Virus record (IMG/VR): IMGVR_UViG_3300047550_005315 | Location: 1 to 34,467 of that record | Origin: a virus | DNA: 34,467 nt | Strand: one strand, 5' to 3' | Shown here: positions 1 through 7,307 of the stretch, one piece after another | How positions within the stretch are numbered: the stretch's first letter is position 1 | How the letters are laid out: the number at the start of each line of letters is the position of its first letter | Notes under the pieces: generated by a model | The model's input: only the letters and a program-made list of their open reading frames with translations | Told to the model about the DNA's origin: nothing | The model's database searches: none | Position numbers and translations under genes: made by a program

Positions 1-2
1 CA

Positions 3-554
3 AAAAAACTTTGTAGAAAGTTTGATTATCAGAAGGAAATGGATTTCATAGTAACAAACGACAAAAGAAATAAATTCATCCGAAACCTTTCTCTAGATTG
101 CAAAGGAAATACACTAATACTTTTTCAGTATATTGAAAAACAAGGCAAGGTGTTGTATAATCTATTACAAGAAAAAATTGTAGATGAGAGAAAGTTATTC
201 TTCATCCACGGAGCAACTGAAGCCACAGATAGAGAAATGGTTAGATCAATAGTAGAGAAAGAACAAAATGCTATTATAATTGCATCTTATGGTACATTCT
301 CTGCTGGTGTAAATATTAAAAATTTGCACAATATAATTTTTGCCTCACCAACAAAATCGAGAATAAGAAATTTACAATCTATCGGTAGAGGACTTAGAAC
401 ATCAGATCAAAAAACTCAATGTGTTTTATATGATATTGGTGATGATTTAAGTTGGAAAAAGAGAAAAAACTTTACTCTTACGCATATAGTAGAGAGAATT
501 AAAATATATGCTGAGGAGTCTTTTGAATATAAAATTATTAACATAAAATGGTGA
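3..554 (+). CDS. uvsW: UvsW-like DNA/RNA helicase, C-terminal part (5' end outside window)
   Basis: Superfamily 2 helicase C-terminal domain. The reading frame is open from base 3, so the ATG at 39 is probably internal and the gene begins before the window. Visible motifs are a motif IV-like segment (LILFQYIEKQGK), motif V (SYGTFSAGVNIKNLHN) and motif VI (QSIGRGLRTS) with its arginine finger residues. T4 UvsW is a 587-residue 3'-5' helicase that remodels branched DNA and R-loops and shifts replication to recombination-dependent initiation. Here only about 183 residues are seen, without Walker A or B. The neighbours fit, since gp55 follows one gene later as in other T4-like phages. The assignment to UvsW rather than another phage SF2 helicase rests on this synteny plus the motifs. 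Confidence 0.85.
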   Translation, partial: KKLCRKFDYQKEMDFIVTNDKRNKFIRNLSLDCKGNTLILFQYIEKQGKVLYNLLQEKIVDERKLFFIHGATEATDREMVRSIVEKEQNAIIIASYGTFSAGVNIKNLHNIIFASPTKSRIRNLQSIGRGLRTSDQKTQCVLYDIGDDLSWKKRKNFTLTHIVERIKIYAEESFEYKIINIKW

Positions 555-979
555 TTATGGATACTGAAACAAAAAATAATGAATTTTATGGTATATTAAA
601 ATTAATCAACGGAGATAGTATTATTGGTATAGTTGATTTGAAAGAGATGGTTGGAGAAATCGTTGCTAATGTACAAAATCCTGTACAAATTTTTAATATT
701 CCACAAATGACAGAAGAAGGTACTTACATTGAAAAAGTAATGTTACAAGATTATGTACCTTATAGTTCATCTAAAACTATAGTTCTTGCACTAACCACAA
801 TACTTTTTGTAACTCCTCTAGCTACTCAATATATTTCTAGATATGAAAATTTTCTAAAAAATATACAGGAATATGTAACTGAATTCACAGATGAAGAAAT
901 TAGTGATGAAAATACACCAGATGAAGATGGTAATGATTTATCAATTGAAAAACAAGATTTAAAGAAATGGCTACACTAA
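548..979 (+). CDS. Conserved small phage protein, Sm-like N-terminus, acidic tail
   Basis: A protein of 143 residues (140 if the ATG at 557 is used). The start at 548 overlaps the helicase stop (ATGGTGA). The N-terminal 50 residues (FYGILKLINGDSIIGIV followed by QNPVQIF) have the glycine and 'NPV' spacing of short Sm-like beta-barrels that occur as unnamed genes in T4-like marine phages. A hydrophobic stretch near residues 78-93 is part of the fold or a weak membrane contact. The last 35 residues are very acidic (Asp/Glu-rich). It sits between uvsW and the late sigma factor and is translationally coupled to both. No function is assigned; the Sm-like call is a pattern resemblance only. Confidence 0.7.
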   Translation: MVIMDTETKNNEFYGILKLINGDSIIGIVDLKEMVGEIVANVQNPVQIFNIPQMTEEGTYIEKVMLQDYVPYSSSKTIVLALTTILFVTPLATQYISRYENFLKNIQEYVTEFTDEEISDENTPDEDGNDLSIEKQDLKKWLH

Positions 980-1521
980 TGCAAAAGAATACTCATTATG
1001 TTGATAACAAAAAATTTTTGGCGGCATTGATTGAATACAAGAAACAATGTAAAATGGCAGAGGATAGTGGAGAGGAAGATCCGATTGTCACCAACTACAT
1101 TGGAGAATGTTTTTTAAAGATATCAACAAATCTTAGATATAAAACCAACTTTATAAACTATCCGTTTGGTGATGATATGGTATCGGATGGAATAGAAAAT
1201 TGTTTAGTTGCAGTTAAGAAATTCAATCCGGAAAAATCAGAGAATCCTTTTGCGTATTTTACACAGATTATATACTTTGCTTTTATTCGTAGAATTCAAA
1301 AAGAGAAGAAACAATTAGCTCTTAAGTATAAAATGCTTGAAAATACTGATTTTGAGCAAATTATTACTCAAGAACATGATTCGGGTAACTTCAATGAACA
1401 ATTTCTTGACTATGTTCGTAGACAATTAGAATATGTAGATTCATTGAAACTAAATGAAAAGATATTAGAAAAGAATAAAGAAGAAAAGTCTACAACCGAT
1501 GGAGAAAATTATGAAGATTAA
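967..1521 (+). CDS. 55: Late-transcription sigma factor gp55
   Basis: Small divergent sigma factor that directs host RNA polymerase to late promoters (TATAAATA), working with the sliding clamp as activator. The length (184 residues) matches T4 gp55 (185). Shared signature segments are NYIGECFLKISTNL, ISDGIENC-like VSDGIENCLVAVKKFNP and NPFAYFTQIIYFAFIRRIQK, the region 2-like core that binds the -10 element. Two starts are possible: ATG 967 (an AAGA-rich leader) or ATG 979, which overlaps the upstream stop. The 979 start would give 180 residues. Its targets may be within this window: TATAAATA boxes at 2370, 32859 and 33417. The clamp needed for activation is encoded at 30395. Confidence 0.93.
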   Translation: MATLMQKNTHYVDNKKFLAALIEYKKQCKMAEDSGEEDPIVTNYIGECFLKISTNLRYKTNFINYPFGDDMVSDGIENCLVAVKKFNPEKSENPFAYFTQIIYFAFIRRIQKEKKQLALKYKMLENTDFEQIITQEHDSGNFNEQFLDYVRRQLEYVDSLKLNEKILEKNKEEKSTTDGENYED

Positions 1522-2359
1522 AGTAAGTGAGTTGTTTTATTCTATTCAAGGTGAAGGTCGTTTCATGGGAGTACCTAGTGTATTCCTACGTACATTTGGT
1601 TGTAATTTCACATGCTCTGGTTTCGGCATGCCTAGGGGAGAATTGAGTAATGAAAGAGACGCAATTGCAAATAAAAAAACGAATTATAACAATTATAACG
1701 ATCTTCCTCTTACTCATACTGGGTGTGATAGTTATGCTTCTTGGGATACTAGGTTTAAGCATCTTAGTCCTCTTCTTGACATTGATGATATTGTTGAGTC
1801 CATTATGGGGTTGTTACCTTTTGGTGAATGGAGGGACGAGCACCTGGTAATTACAGGTGGAGAACCTTTGTTAGGTTGGCAAAGAGCTTATCCCGATCTG
1901 TTAAATCATGAAAAGATGGAGAGTTTAACTCATCTTACTTTTGAAACTAATGGAACACAACCTTTATCATCTATATTTGAAAATTATCTTAGTAATTGGG
2001 CTTGTGATAGATGGAATACTGAAGATCTTACTTTTAGTGTAAGTCCTAAATTACCATCTAGTGGTGAAAAATGGGAAGATGCTATTAAACCAAAAATAGT
2101 TAGAGATTATGCTTCTCTTGGTTATACTTATTTAAAATTTGTTGTAGCCACAGAGGAAGATGTTAAAGATGCCGAGAGGGCTGTTGAAGAATACAGAAAG
2201 CATGGATTTGATGGACCAGTTTATCTGATGCCAGTAGGTGGAGTAGAACAAATATATTCACTAAATAATAAAAATGTTGCTTTAATGGCAATGAAAAGGG
2301 GCTGGAGATATTCTGACAGGCTTCAAGTTCCTTTATTTAAAAATGCATGGGGGTGGTAA
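1499..2359 (+). CDS. queE: 7-carboxy-7-deazaguanine synthase (radical SAM) with expanded cysteine motif
   Basis: Radical SAM enzyme that contracts 6-carboxytetrahydropterin to 7-carboxy-7-deazaguanine, the third step to preQ0. The N-terminus has the QueE signature FYSIQGEGRFMGVPSVFLR and then C35-N-F-T-C39. The third cluster cysteine is not two residues later: it seems to be C76 in GCDSYASWD, which matches the CDSxxxWD that normally follows directly. About 36 residues (GFGMPRG and an Asn/Lys-rich loop) are inserted between the second and third cysteines. VITGGEP (about residues 117-123) is the GGEP SAM-binding motif. The total of 286 residues is longer than a typical bacterial QueE (about 210-245), largely through the insertion. 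ATG 1514 (MKIKVSELF) is an alternative start. It overlaps gp55 by 23 nt. Confidence 0.9.
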   Translation: MEKIMKIKVSELFYSIQGEGRFMGVPSVFLRTFGCNFTCSGFGMPRGELSNERDAIANKKTNYNNYNDLPLTHTGCDSYASWDTRFKHLSPLLDIDDIVESIMGLLPFGEWRDEHLVITGGEPLLGWQRAYPDLLNHEKMESLTHLTFETNGTQPLSSIFENYLSNWACDRWNTEDLTFSVSPKLPSSGEKWEDAIKPKIVRDYASLGYTYLKFVVATEEDVKDAERAVEEYRKHGFDGPVYLMPVGGVEQIYSLNNKNVALMAMKRGWRYSDRLQVPLFKNAWGW

Positions 2360-2369
2360 AACACGAAAT

Positions 2370-2377
2370 TATAAATA
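2370..2377 (+). promoter_or_regulatory. T4-type late promoter (TATAAATA) before GIY-YIG gene
   Basis: Exact match to the octamer TATAAATA recognised by gp55-RNA polymerase. It lies in the short gap after queE, about 33 nt before the homing endonuclease ATG. The predicted transcript start, near 2383, leaves room for the AAAGGAG ribosome site at about 2399-2404. Confidence 0.65.
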
Positions 2378-2409
2378 CTCTTATTAATGTCAACAATAAA
2401 GGAGTATTT

Positions 2410-2982
2410 ATGAAAAAATATGGATTCGTTTATATTTGGTTTGACAAAAAACACAAAAAATACTATATTGGTTGTCATTGGGGTCAAGAAAGTGATGGTT
2501 ACATCTGTTCATCAAATTGGATGAGAATGGCATATAGGAGAAGACCTTATGATTTTAAGAGACGAATATTAAAAAGAACTGAGTTAAGAGATGAGCTGTT
2601 TTTGATTGAAGAAAGTTTCCTAAAAAGAATTAAACCTGAAGAATTTGGTAAAAAATATTACAATCTTCAAAATCATTGGAGACATTGGTCGGAATCTAGT
2701 ACGGGAAGACTGTCTGTTAGATCAAAAATATCAGAAACTAAAAAGAAATATTGGGCTAGTTCAGAATCTGCTGTTACAAGAGAAAAATTGAGTAAAATTA
2801 ATAAAGAACGAGGGGTTAGGCCACCTTCGCGAAAAGGTAAGATTCCTTGGAATAAAGGATTGACTAAAAACACAGACGAGAGAGTTGCTGCAAATGCTGC
2901 AGCATGTAGAAAACCTAAGGCTAATACACAGAAAATGGGTAGATATAAACATAAAAAGGAATGTGATGAATTATTCGTTTGA
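2410..2982 (+). CDS. GIY-YIG homing endonuclease with NUMOD-type DNA-binding repeats
   Basis: Free-standing homing endonuclease of 190 residues. The N-terminal catalytic GIY-YIG module shows GFVYIWF and YYIGCHWG, then a conserved Arg-rich helix and a Glu (EESFLKR). The C-terminal half has short NUMOD-like DNA-contact elements: GRLSVRSKISETKKKYW and RKGKIPWNKGLTK, the second being the typical NUMOD3 'PWNKG' motif. I chose ATG 2410 over the in-frame ATG 2347 because AAGGAG stands just before it and 2347 lies inside queE. It has its own late promoter box at 2370, unlike the surrounding operon genes. It is inserted between queE and a phosphoribosyltransferase and overlaps the latter by 17 nt. Confidence 0.88.
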   Translation: MKKYGFVYIWFDKKHKKYYIGCHWGQESDGYICSSNWMRMAYRRRPYDFKRRILKRTELRDELFLIEESFLKRIKPEEFGKKYYNLQNHWRHWSESSTGRLSVRSKISETKKKYWASSESAVTREKLSKINKERGVRPPSRKGKIPWNKGLTKNTDERVAANAAACRKPKANTQKMGRYKHKKECDELFV

Positions 2983-3409
2983 AATGATGCAGGATGATAT
3001 TAGAAATATTTTGAATCAAATGGAGGCGGTAAATTACCGACCTTCAATCATTTTGGGAATTACAAGAGGCGGATTGATTCCAGCAACATTGATTGCTCAA
3101 AGATTAAATGTGAACTTCGTAGATGCAATTCATCCGAAAAATCACGATGTTAATCTTTTGAGAAAGGTTTATGAAAAATACATAGCTGATACTGTGGCGA
3201 ACTGCAAATCAAGTACTTTAATTGTTGATGATATTTTCGACACAGGAAAAACTTACGTATATTTTAAGAAAATATTTCCTGATGCAAAATTTGCCTCATT
3301 GTTGTATAATAAGGGGTGTGAAATTAAAGAAAAGCCAGAATATATTGGAACTACAATTGACAAAACTATAGATCCATCTTGGGTAGAGTTTTGGTGGGAA
3401 CATGAGTAA
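2966..3409 (+). CDS. Type I phosphoribosyltransferase
   Basis: Protein of 147 residues with the PRPP-binding signature VDDIFDTGKT at residues 87-96 (two acidic residues then D-T-G-K-T) and an upstream ILGITRGGLIPA loop typical of purine or xanthine/guanine phosphoribosyltransferases. The family transfers phosphoribose from PRPP to a nucleobase. The substrate cannot be read from sequence. Its place between queE and folE raises the idea of a purine or deazapurine base, but that is inference. ATG 2966 is preferred over 2885 because AAGGA at 2956-2960 precedes it and the upstream extension is a frame-shifted reading of the endonuclease tail. The C-terminus DPSWVEFWWE is typical of XPRT-like proteins. 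Confidence 0.85.
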   Translation: MNYSFEMMQDDIRNILNQMEAVNYRPSIILGITRGGLIPATLIAQRLNVNFVDAIHPKNHDVNLLRKVYEKYIADTVANCKSSTLIVDDIFDTGKTYVYFKKIFPDAKFASLLYNKGCEIKEKPEYIGTTIDKTIDPSWVEFWWEHE

Positions 3410-3914
3410 TATTCAAGTAATGATTGACTTGGAAACAATGTCAACAAGATCTAATGCTGCTATTTGTTCTATAGGTGCAGTAAAGTTTTCTGTAGAAGAT
3501 GGTATTCTAGATAAGTTTTATAAAACTATTGATGCTAGAAGTGCTAAAGAATATGGATTGCATTTCTCCAAAGATACTGTAGAATGGTGGAGACAACAAA
3601 ACACCGAGGCATTGAGAGCTCTAACTATTGATTGTGTTGAATTGGATGAAGCTCTAGATAAATTCACTGAGTGGTATGGTGAAAAGGGGATTCCTACTTG
3701 GGGCAATGGAGCAGGATTTGATAATGTTATTATGGAGAATGCTTATTTCGCAATTGGAAAAGTAAGACCTTGGAAATACTGGCACGATAGATGTTATAGA
3801 ACTCTAAAAAATCTAATTGTTGTAGAGGAAGATTCAAGGGAAGGTGTTTATCATAATGCTTTACATGATGCTATACACCAAACTAATCATTTATTAAAAA
3901 TTTTGAGGTCATAA
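3402..3914 (+). CDS. DEDDh 3'-5' exonuclease, Rv2179c/DexA-like
   Basis: Nuclease of 170 residues with the Exo I motif DLETMSTRSNAAICSIGAV (D9, E11), an Exo II aspartate in GNGAGFDN, and Exo III HNALHDA with the terminal His and Asp of the DEDDh class. Families with the 'DLETM' opening include Rv2179c-like exoribonucleases and the phage DexA-type exonuclease A. T4 DexA degrades single-stranded DNA from the 3' end and is larger (about 227 residues). The gene overlaps the preceding stop by 8 nt and is followed by folE through a TAATG junction. Substrate (RNA or DNA) is uncertain. Confidence 0.85.
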   Translation: MSNIQVMIDLETMSTRSNAAICSIGAVKFSVEDGILDKFYKTIDARSAKEYGLHFSKDTVEWWRQQNTEALRALTIDCVELDEALDKFTEWYGEKGIPTWGNGAGFDNVIMENAYFAIGKVRPWKYWHDRCYRTLKNLIVVEEDSREGVYHNALHDAIHQTNHLLKILRS

Positions 3915-4579
3915 TGGAAATTTCAGATGTAATTCGTGAGCGTATAATTGCTGATAATGCTCCATATCTTTGCAACGATAATATTTCACAATATATTAAA
4001 GAGGGTGAGAAGAATCTTCTAATTTTAGAATTAGAGAAGAAGATGGAGTCTGTACTTAAATCCCTTATTATTAATACTGAGGAAGATCATAATACAAGGG
4101 AAACAGCTCATAGAGTTGCTAAAATGTGGGTTAATGAAATATTTGCTGGTAGATATCATCCCGCACCGGATGTTACTAGTTTTCCTAATGTAGGATATAA
4201 TAATCTTTATACATGTGGACCAATTTCAATTAGATCTACTTGTGCTCACCATTTTCAAAATATTGTAGGTAAGTGTTGGGTTGGAGTATTGCCTCAAGAT
4301 GAAGTAATTGGCTTATCAAAATTCAACAGAATAGTTCATCACATTTCAGAGCGTCCTCAAATTCAAGAAGAAATGACTACTCAAATTGCAGATGCACTGG
4401 TTAAATTCTCCGGTACTCCAAATATTGCTGTAGTTGTTAAGGCAGAACACCACTGCATGACTCACCGCGGTGTGAGAGAACATGAATCTGATATGACTAC
4501 CGCTGTACTTAGAGGTAGATTCCTCGATGATAAGAGTTTGAAAACTGAATTTTATCAAGTATTGAGTTTAAAACAATAA
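3914..4579 (+). CDS. folE: GTP cyclohydrolase I
   Basis: Converts GTP to 7,8-dihydroneopterin triphosphate, the entry step of both folate and 7-deazaguanine synthesis. At 221 residues it matches E. coli FolE (222). The zinc ligands fall at C110, H113 (TCAHHF) and C181 (EHHCMTHRGV), the same numbers as in E. coli. The substrate-contact segment GLSKFNRIVHHISERPQIQE is intact. The start is a TAATG overlap with the exonuclease stop, with GAGG just upstream. Together with queE and the QueD-like gene it supplies the front half of the preQ0 pathway; the phage copy would boost flux during infection. Confidence 0.95.
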   Translation: MEISDVIRERIIADNAPYLCNDNISQYIKEGEKNLLILELEKKMESVLKSLIINTEEDHNTRETAHRVAKMWVNEIFAGRYHPAPDVTSFPNVGYNNLYTCGPISIRSTCAHHFQNIVGKCWVGVLPQDEVIGLSKFNRIVHHISERPQIQEEMTTQIADALVKFSGTPNIAVVVKAEHHCMTHRGVREHESDMTTAVLRGRFLDDKSLKTEFYQVLSLKQ

Positions 4580-4580
4580 T

Positions 4581-5840
4581 ATGAATAATGTAAAATTTGA
4601 ATATGTAGCTTCGGGATTTAGTTATTTTAGAATAAACAAACAAAATGCATTAACTCCAGAGATCATAGATTATTTCAAGAATACCTTTGCCTCCATTAAT
4701 GGTAATCATAATCACTTAGTATCTCTTTTATATAATGCCTACACCGAAGCAAATCACGGTGAGATGTTTAATTCTACTATTAGACCTATTGTTAATAAAA
4801 TTCATGCAGACTCTGGTGGTCTGCAGATGATTACTCTAGGTAAAACTATCACAGAAGAATTGAAGATGGAGATCTATGCCAATCAAGCAAAGTATAGCGA
4901 TATTGCCATGGCATTTGATATGATTCCAGTTAAGGTTCTCGGAGATCGTTCTGTCAGACTAGACACAAATACTAGAAAATTTGATCCTGCAAATTTTGAG
5001 AATTGTGCAAGGCAATCGGGAAAAAATTTGAAAACTCAAATAGAGTATTTTCTAAAGAATAAATCTAAATCAAAACCATTTCTAATTACTCAAGGTAATT
5101 GTTACGATACTTACATGAAATGGGTTGAATATGTTGTAGAGGAACTTCCATCTGAATATATTGATCATATTGGTGGCATAGCTATGGGAGCTGCTGCTCT
5201 AGGTAAGGGGACTCTAGAGGATATAAAGCGAGCTTTCTATTATACACAACTTCCAATAAAACTTAAAAATAATCATATGCACTTACTAGGAGTCGGAGCA
5301 TTCCCTCGAATGATACCAACTCTGGTATTTGTGCAAAATGAACTGTACAATAATATGGTTATTAGTTATGATTCGACAACTCATACTGCATCTATAACTA
5401 GAGGTTTATACTTTTATAAAACAAAAATGTTAAATTACTCTAGAGTAATGAATCCGGATTATGATACTATTTTTGAGGATATTAATAATAATTTCCCCGG
5501 TGTTTATGAATTTGATGTGAATATGCTACATGCTTGTCTAAATAATCCACCTTCTAAAATTGCAGAAAAGTACGGATCATCTGATGCATCAGTTAAAACT
5601 GCAATTTCTTATATCTCATCTGCAATTAAGAATTTCGCTAAATGTGTGGATCATATGTCAACAAATCAAAAAGACATGATTAGATTATTATCTCCACTTT
5701 ATCAAAATGCATTTTTATCTTTATATGAAGTAAAAAACATGGATGATTTTAATCATTGGTTAAGATCTGTTGGAAATCATATTGACAGCGACGCATTAGG
5801 TGTTTATAATTCTGGTTTGTCTCATTTATTTGGTGAATAA
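4581..5840 (+). CDS. dpdA: DpdA-like DNA guanine transglycosylase (TGT superfamily)
   Basis: TIM-barrel base-exchange enzyme of 419 residues related to tRNA-guanine transglycosylase. Landmarks in order: D77-SGGLQ (the DSGGFQ-type substrate motif, general base Asp), YSDIAMAFD around residues 105-113, GGIAMG (the base-recognition GGLAVG-type motif), HLLGVGAFPRM, then ISYDSTTHTASI with D264 as the likely nucleophile. The zinc site of tRNA enzymes (CxCxxC...H) is absent, and a helical C-terminal tail of about 110 residues follows. That pattern fits phage DpdA proteins, which swap guanine in DNA for preQ0 or a derivative. It lies directly after folE and in the same operon as queE and the QueD-like gene. 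Known phage users of this pathway protect their DNA from host restriction. Confidence 0.85.
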   Translation: MNNVKFEYVASGFSYFRINKQNALTPEIIDYFKNTFASINGNHNHLVSLLYNAYTEANHGEMFNSTIRPIVNKIHADSGGLQMITLGKTITEELKMEIYANQAKYSDIAMAFDMIPVKVLGDRSVRLDTNTRKFDPANFENCARQSGKNLKTQIEYFLKNKSKSKPFLITQGNCYDTYMKWVEYVVEELPSEYIDHIGGIAMGAAALGKGTLEDIKRAFYYTQLPIKLKNNHMHLLGVGAFPRMIPTLVFVQNELYNNMVISYDSTTHTASITRGLYFYKTKMLNYSRVMNPDYDTIFEDINNNFPGVYEFDVNMLHACLNNPPSKIAEKYGSSDASVKTAISYISSAIKNFAKCVDHMSTNQKDMIRLLSPLYQNAFLSLYEVKNMDDFNHWLRSVGNHIDSDALGVYNSGLSHLFGE

Positions 5841-5842
5841 TT

Positions 5843-6247
5843 ATGTCTGATGTAAAAGTAGAACGATGGATTGAAGTTAAATTTACAAAAGAGGGTATTC
5901 ATAAGTATCCGGAAGCTAGCACAGACCCAGCTTTAGCAACTAATGATGAATATGATGTTAGCTTCCTCGGTGTTCCTCATAGACATATTTTTCACTTTTA
6001 TGTCTCATTAAAGGTTGAACATGATAATAGAGAGGTTGAATTTATTCAATTCAAGAGATGGTTAGAAAATTTATTTAAGGAACAAACTCTAAATATTAAT
6101 TTTAAATCTTGTGAAATGTTAGCAAATGATTTATTTAATATGATTCAAACTCATGAAAAATATTCTAATAGAGAAACTATAATAAAGGTTTATGAGGATG
6201 ATGAAAATGGAGCAATATTGAAATTTACCTCTGAAAATGACTGTTGA
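5843..6247 (+). CDS. Divergent T-fold (QueD/PTPS-like) protein of unknown role
   Basis: 134 residues with no clear family name from sequence alone. It carries an H20, H46, H48 pattern (EGIHKYPEA and VPHRHIFHF) that mimics the three zinc histidines of QueD/PTPS enzymes, followed by a strand-rich segment, a CEMLANDLF helix like the 'SENLA' helix of QueD, and a C-terminal VYEDDENGA that resembles the catalytic-Glu strand. The catalytic Cys before the HxH and the Asp-His pair of QueD are not seen. It is placed 2 nt after dpdA and before the glycosyltransferase, so it belongs to the deazaguanine module. It may bind a pterin or deazaguanine or partner the QueD-like protein. Function is inferred. 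Confidence 0.6.
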   Translation: MSDVKVERWIEVKFTKEGIHKYPEASTDPALATNDEYDVSFLGVPHRHIFHFYVSLKVEHDNREVEFIQFKRWLENLFKEQTLNINFKSCEMLANDLFNMIQTHEKYSNRETIIKVYEDDENGAILKFTSENDC

Positions 6248-6253
6248 GAATTT

Positions 6254-7306
6254 ATGAAAACAATTTATATTGTACCAATAGAACCAATTGATCAAAGATA
6301 CACAAAACAATGGTATGAAAACATACCAAAAATTCTCGAGAGTGAAATACGAAAGAGAAATTTAAATATTAAAATTGACGTAATTGATGGTACGTTAATT
6401 TCTAGTGGAACATCTAAAGGTGCATTTCTAGATTTTGGTGCAACAAATCTTTATAAAGCAACTCAAGTTGAGCGCATATCATCTTTGTTTAGTTTTGGTC
6501 AAGTAAAACCTGGTGATAAATTTCTTGTTACAGATGCTTGGAATTTCGCAATCACTACAATAAAGTATATGAGTGAACTGTTAAACATTCCTGTAGAGAT
6601 TCATTCTATTTGGCATGCTGGTAACTATGATCCATCAGACATTCTCGGTATGAAAATGAGTAAGGAGTGGGCATCTAATCAAGAGAGGGCTTGGTATTAT
6701 GCTAGTTCTCATAATTATTTTGCTACAAATTTTCATCTGAAAATGTTTCAGGAAAATTTGCAAGTGGGTGCTATTAAATCTTATAGATCGGGTCAACCAC
6801 ATACTCCAATTATAGATGCTCTTTTACCATATAGAAGTGTTAAAAAAGAAAACACTATTATGTTTCCTCACAGATATAACGAGGACAAGCAACCAAAAAT
6901 TGCCGAAGATTTGCAAGATTTGTACACAGTTAATATAACTCAAAAAATGAATCTTTCTAAAGAACAATATTATGAATGTTTGAGTAGATCAAAAGTAATT
7001 TTTAGTTGCTCTTTACATGAGAATTTAGGTATTAGTATGATGGAGGGAACACTTGCTGGTGCTATTCCAATTGTACCAGATAGATGCTCATATAAGGAAA
7101 TGTATCTTGATGTATTTAAATATCCATCTGAATGGACATCTAGTTTTGATAATTACTTAAAGTATAAAAAATATCTACTTTCTTTTATAGCAGAAACAAT
7201 GTTAAATTATGATGATTTTGCTAAAGATTTAGAAGAACAAACAAAAATTCTAATTGAGGAATATTTAACACCCACTGTCATGATTAATAATCTTCTAGGA
7301 GCGTAA
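6254..7306 (+). CDS. GT-B glycosyltransferase, GT4-like (EX7E motif)
   Basis: 350 residues. The C-terminal donor-binding half is typical of retaining GT4 enzymes: a domain opening IMFPHRYNEDKQPKI, then H255-E256-NLGISMM-E264 (the EX7E pair) and GTLAGAIPIVPD. The N-terminal half (FLVTDAWNFAI, IHSIWHAGNY, SYRSGQPHTP) is the acceptor side and is less conserved. Such enzymes move a sugar from a nucleotide donor to an acceptor with retention. It is not in the glycan island but between the T-fold gene and the QueD-like gene, with 6 and 1 nt gaps. That placement suggests an acceptor linked to the modified base or DNA; this is inference. It could also be an ordinary glycan enzyme that happened to insert here. 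Confidence 0.85.
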   Translation: MKTIYIVPIEPIDQRYTKQWYENIPKILESEIRKRNLNIKIDVIDGTLISSGTSKGAFLDFGATNLYKATQVERISSLFSFGQVKPGDKFLVTDAWNFAITTIKYMSELLNIPVEIHSIWHAGNYDPSDILGMKMSKEWASNQERAWYYASSHNYFATNFHLKMFQENLQVGAIKSYRSGQPHTPIIDALLPYRSVKKENTIMFPHRYNEDKQPKIAEDLQDLYTVNITQKMNLSKEQYYECLSRSKVIFSCSLHENLGISMMEGTLAGAIPIVPDRCSYKEMYLDVFKYPSEWTSSFDNYLKYKKYLLSFIAETMLNYDDFAKDLEEQTKILIEEYLTPTVMINNLLGA

Positions 7307-7307
7307 G

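Noticed and set aside
1650-1850. 66-residue hydrophobic + strand frame
   Set aside because: It is a shifted reading of queE; the queE frame is a known family over the same bases.
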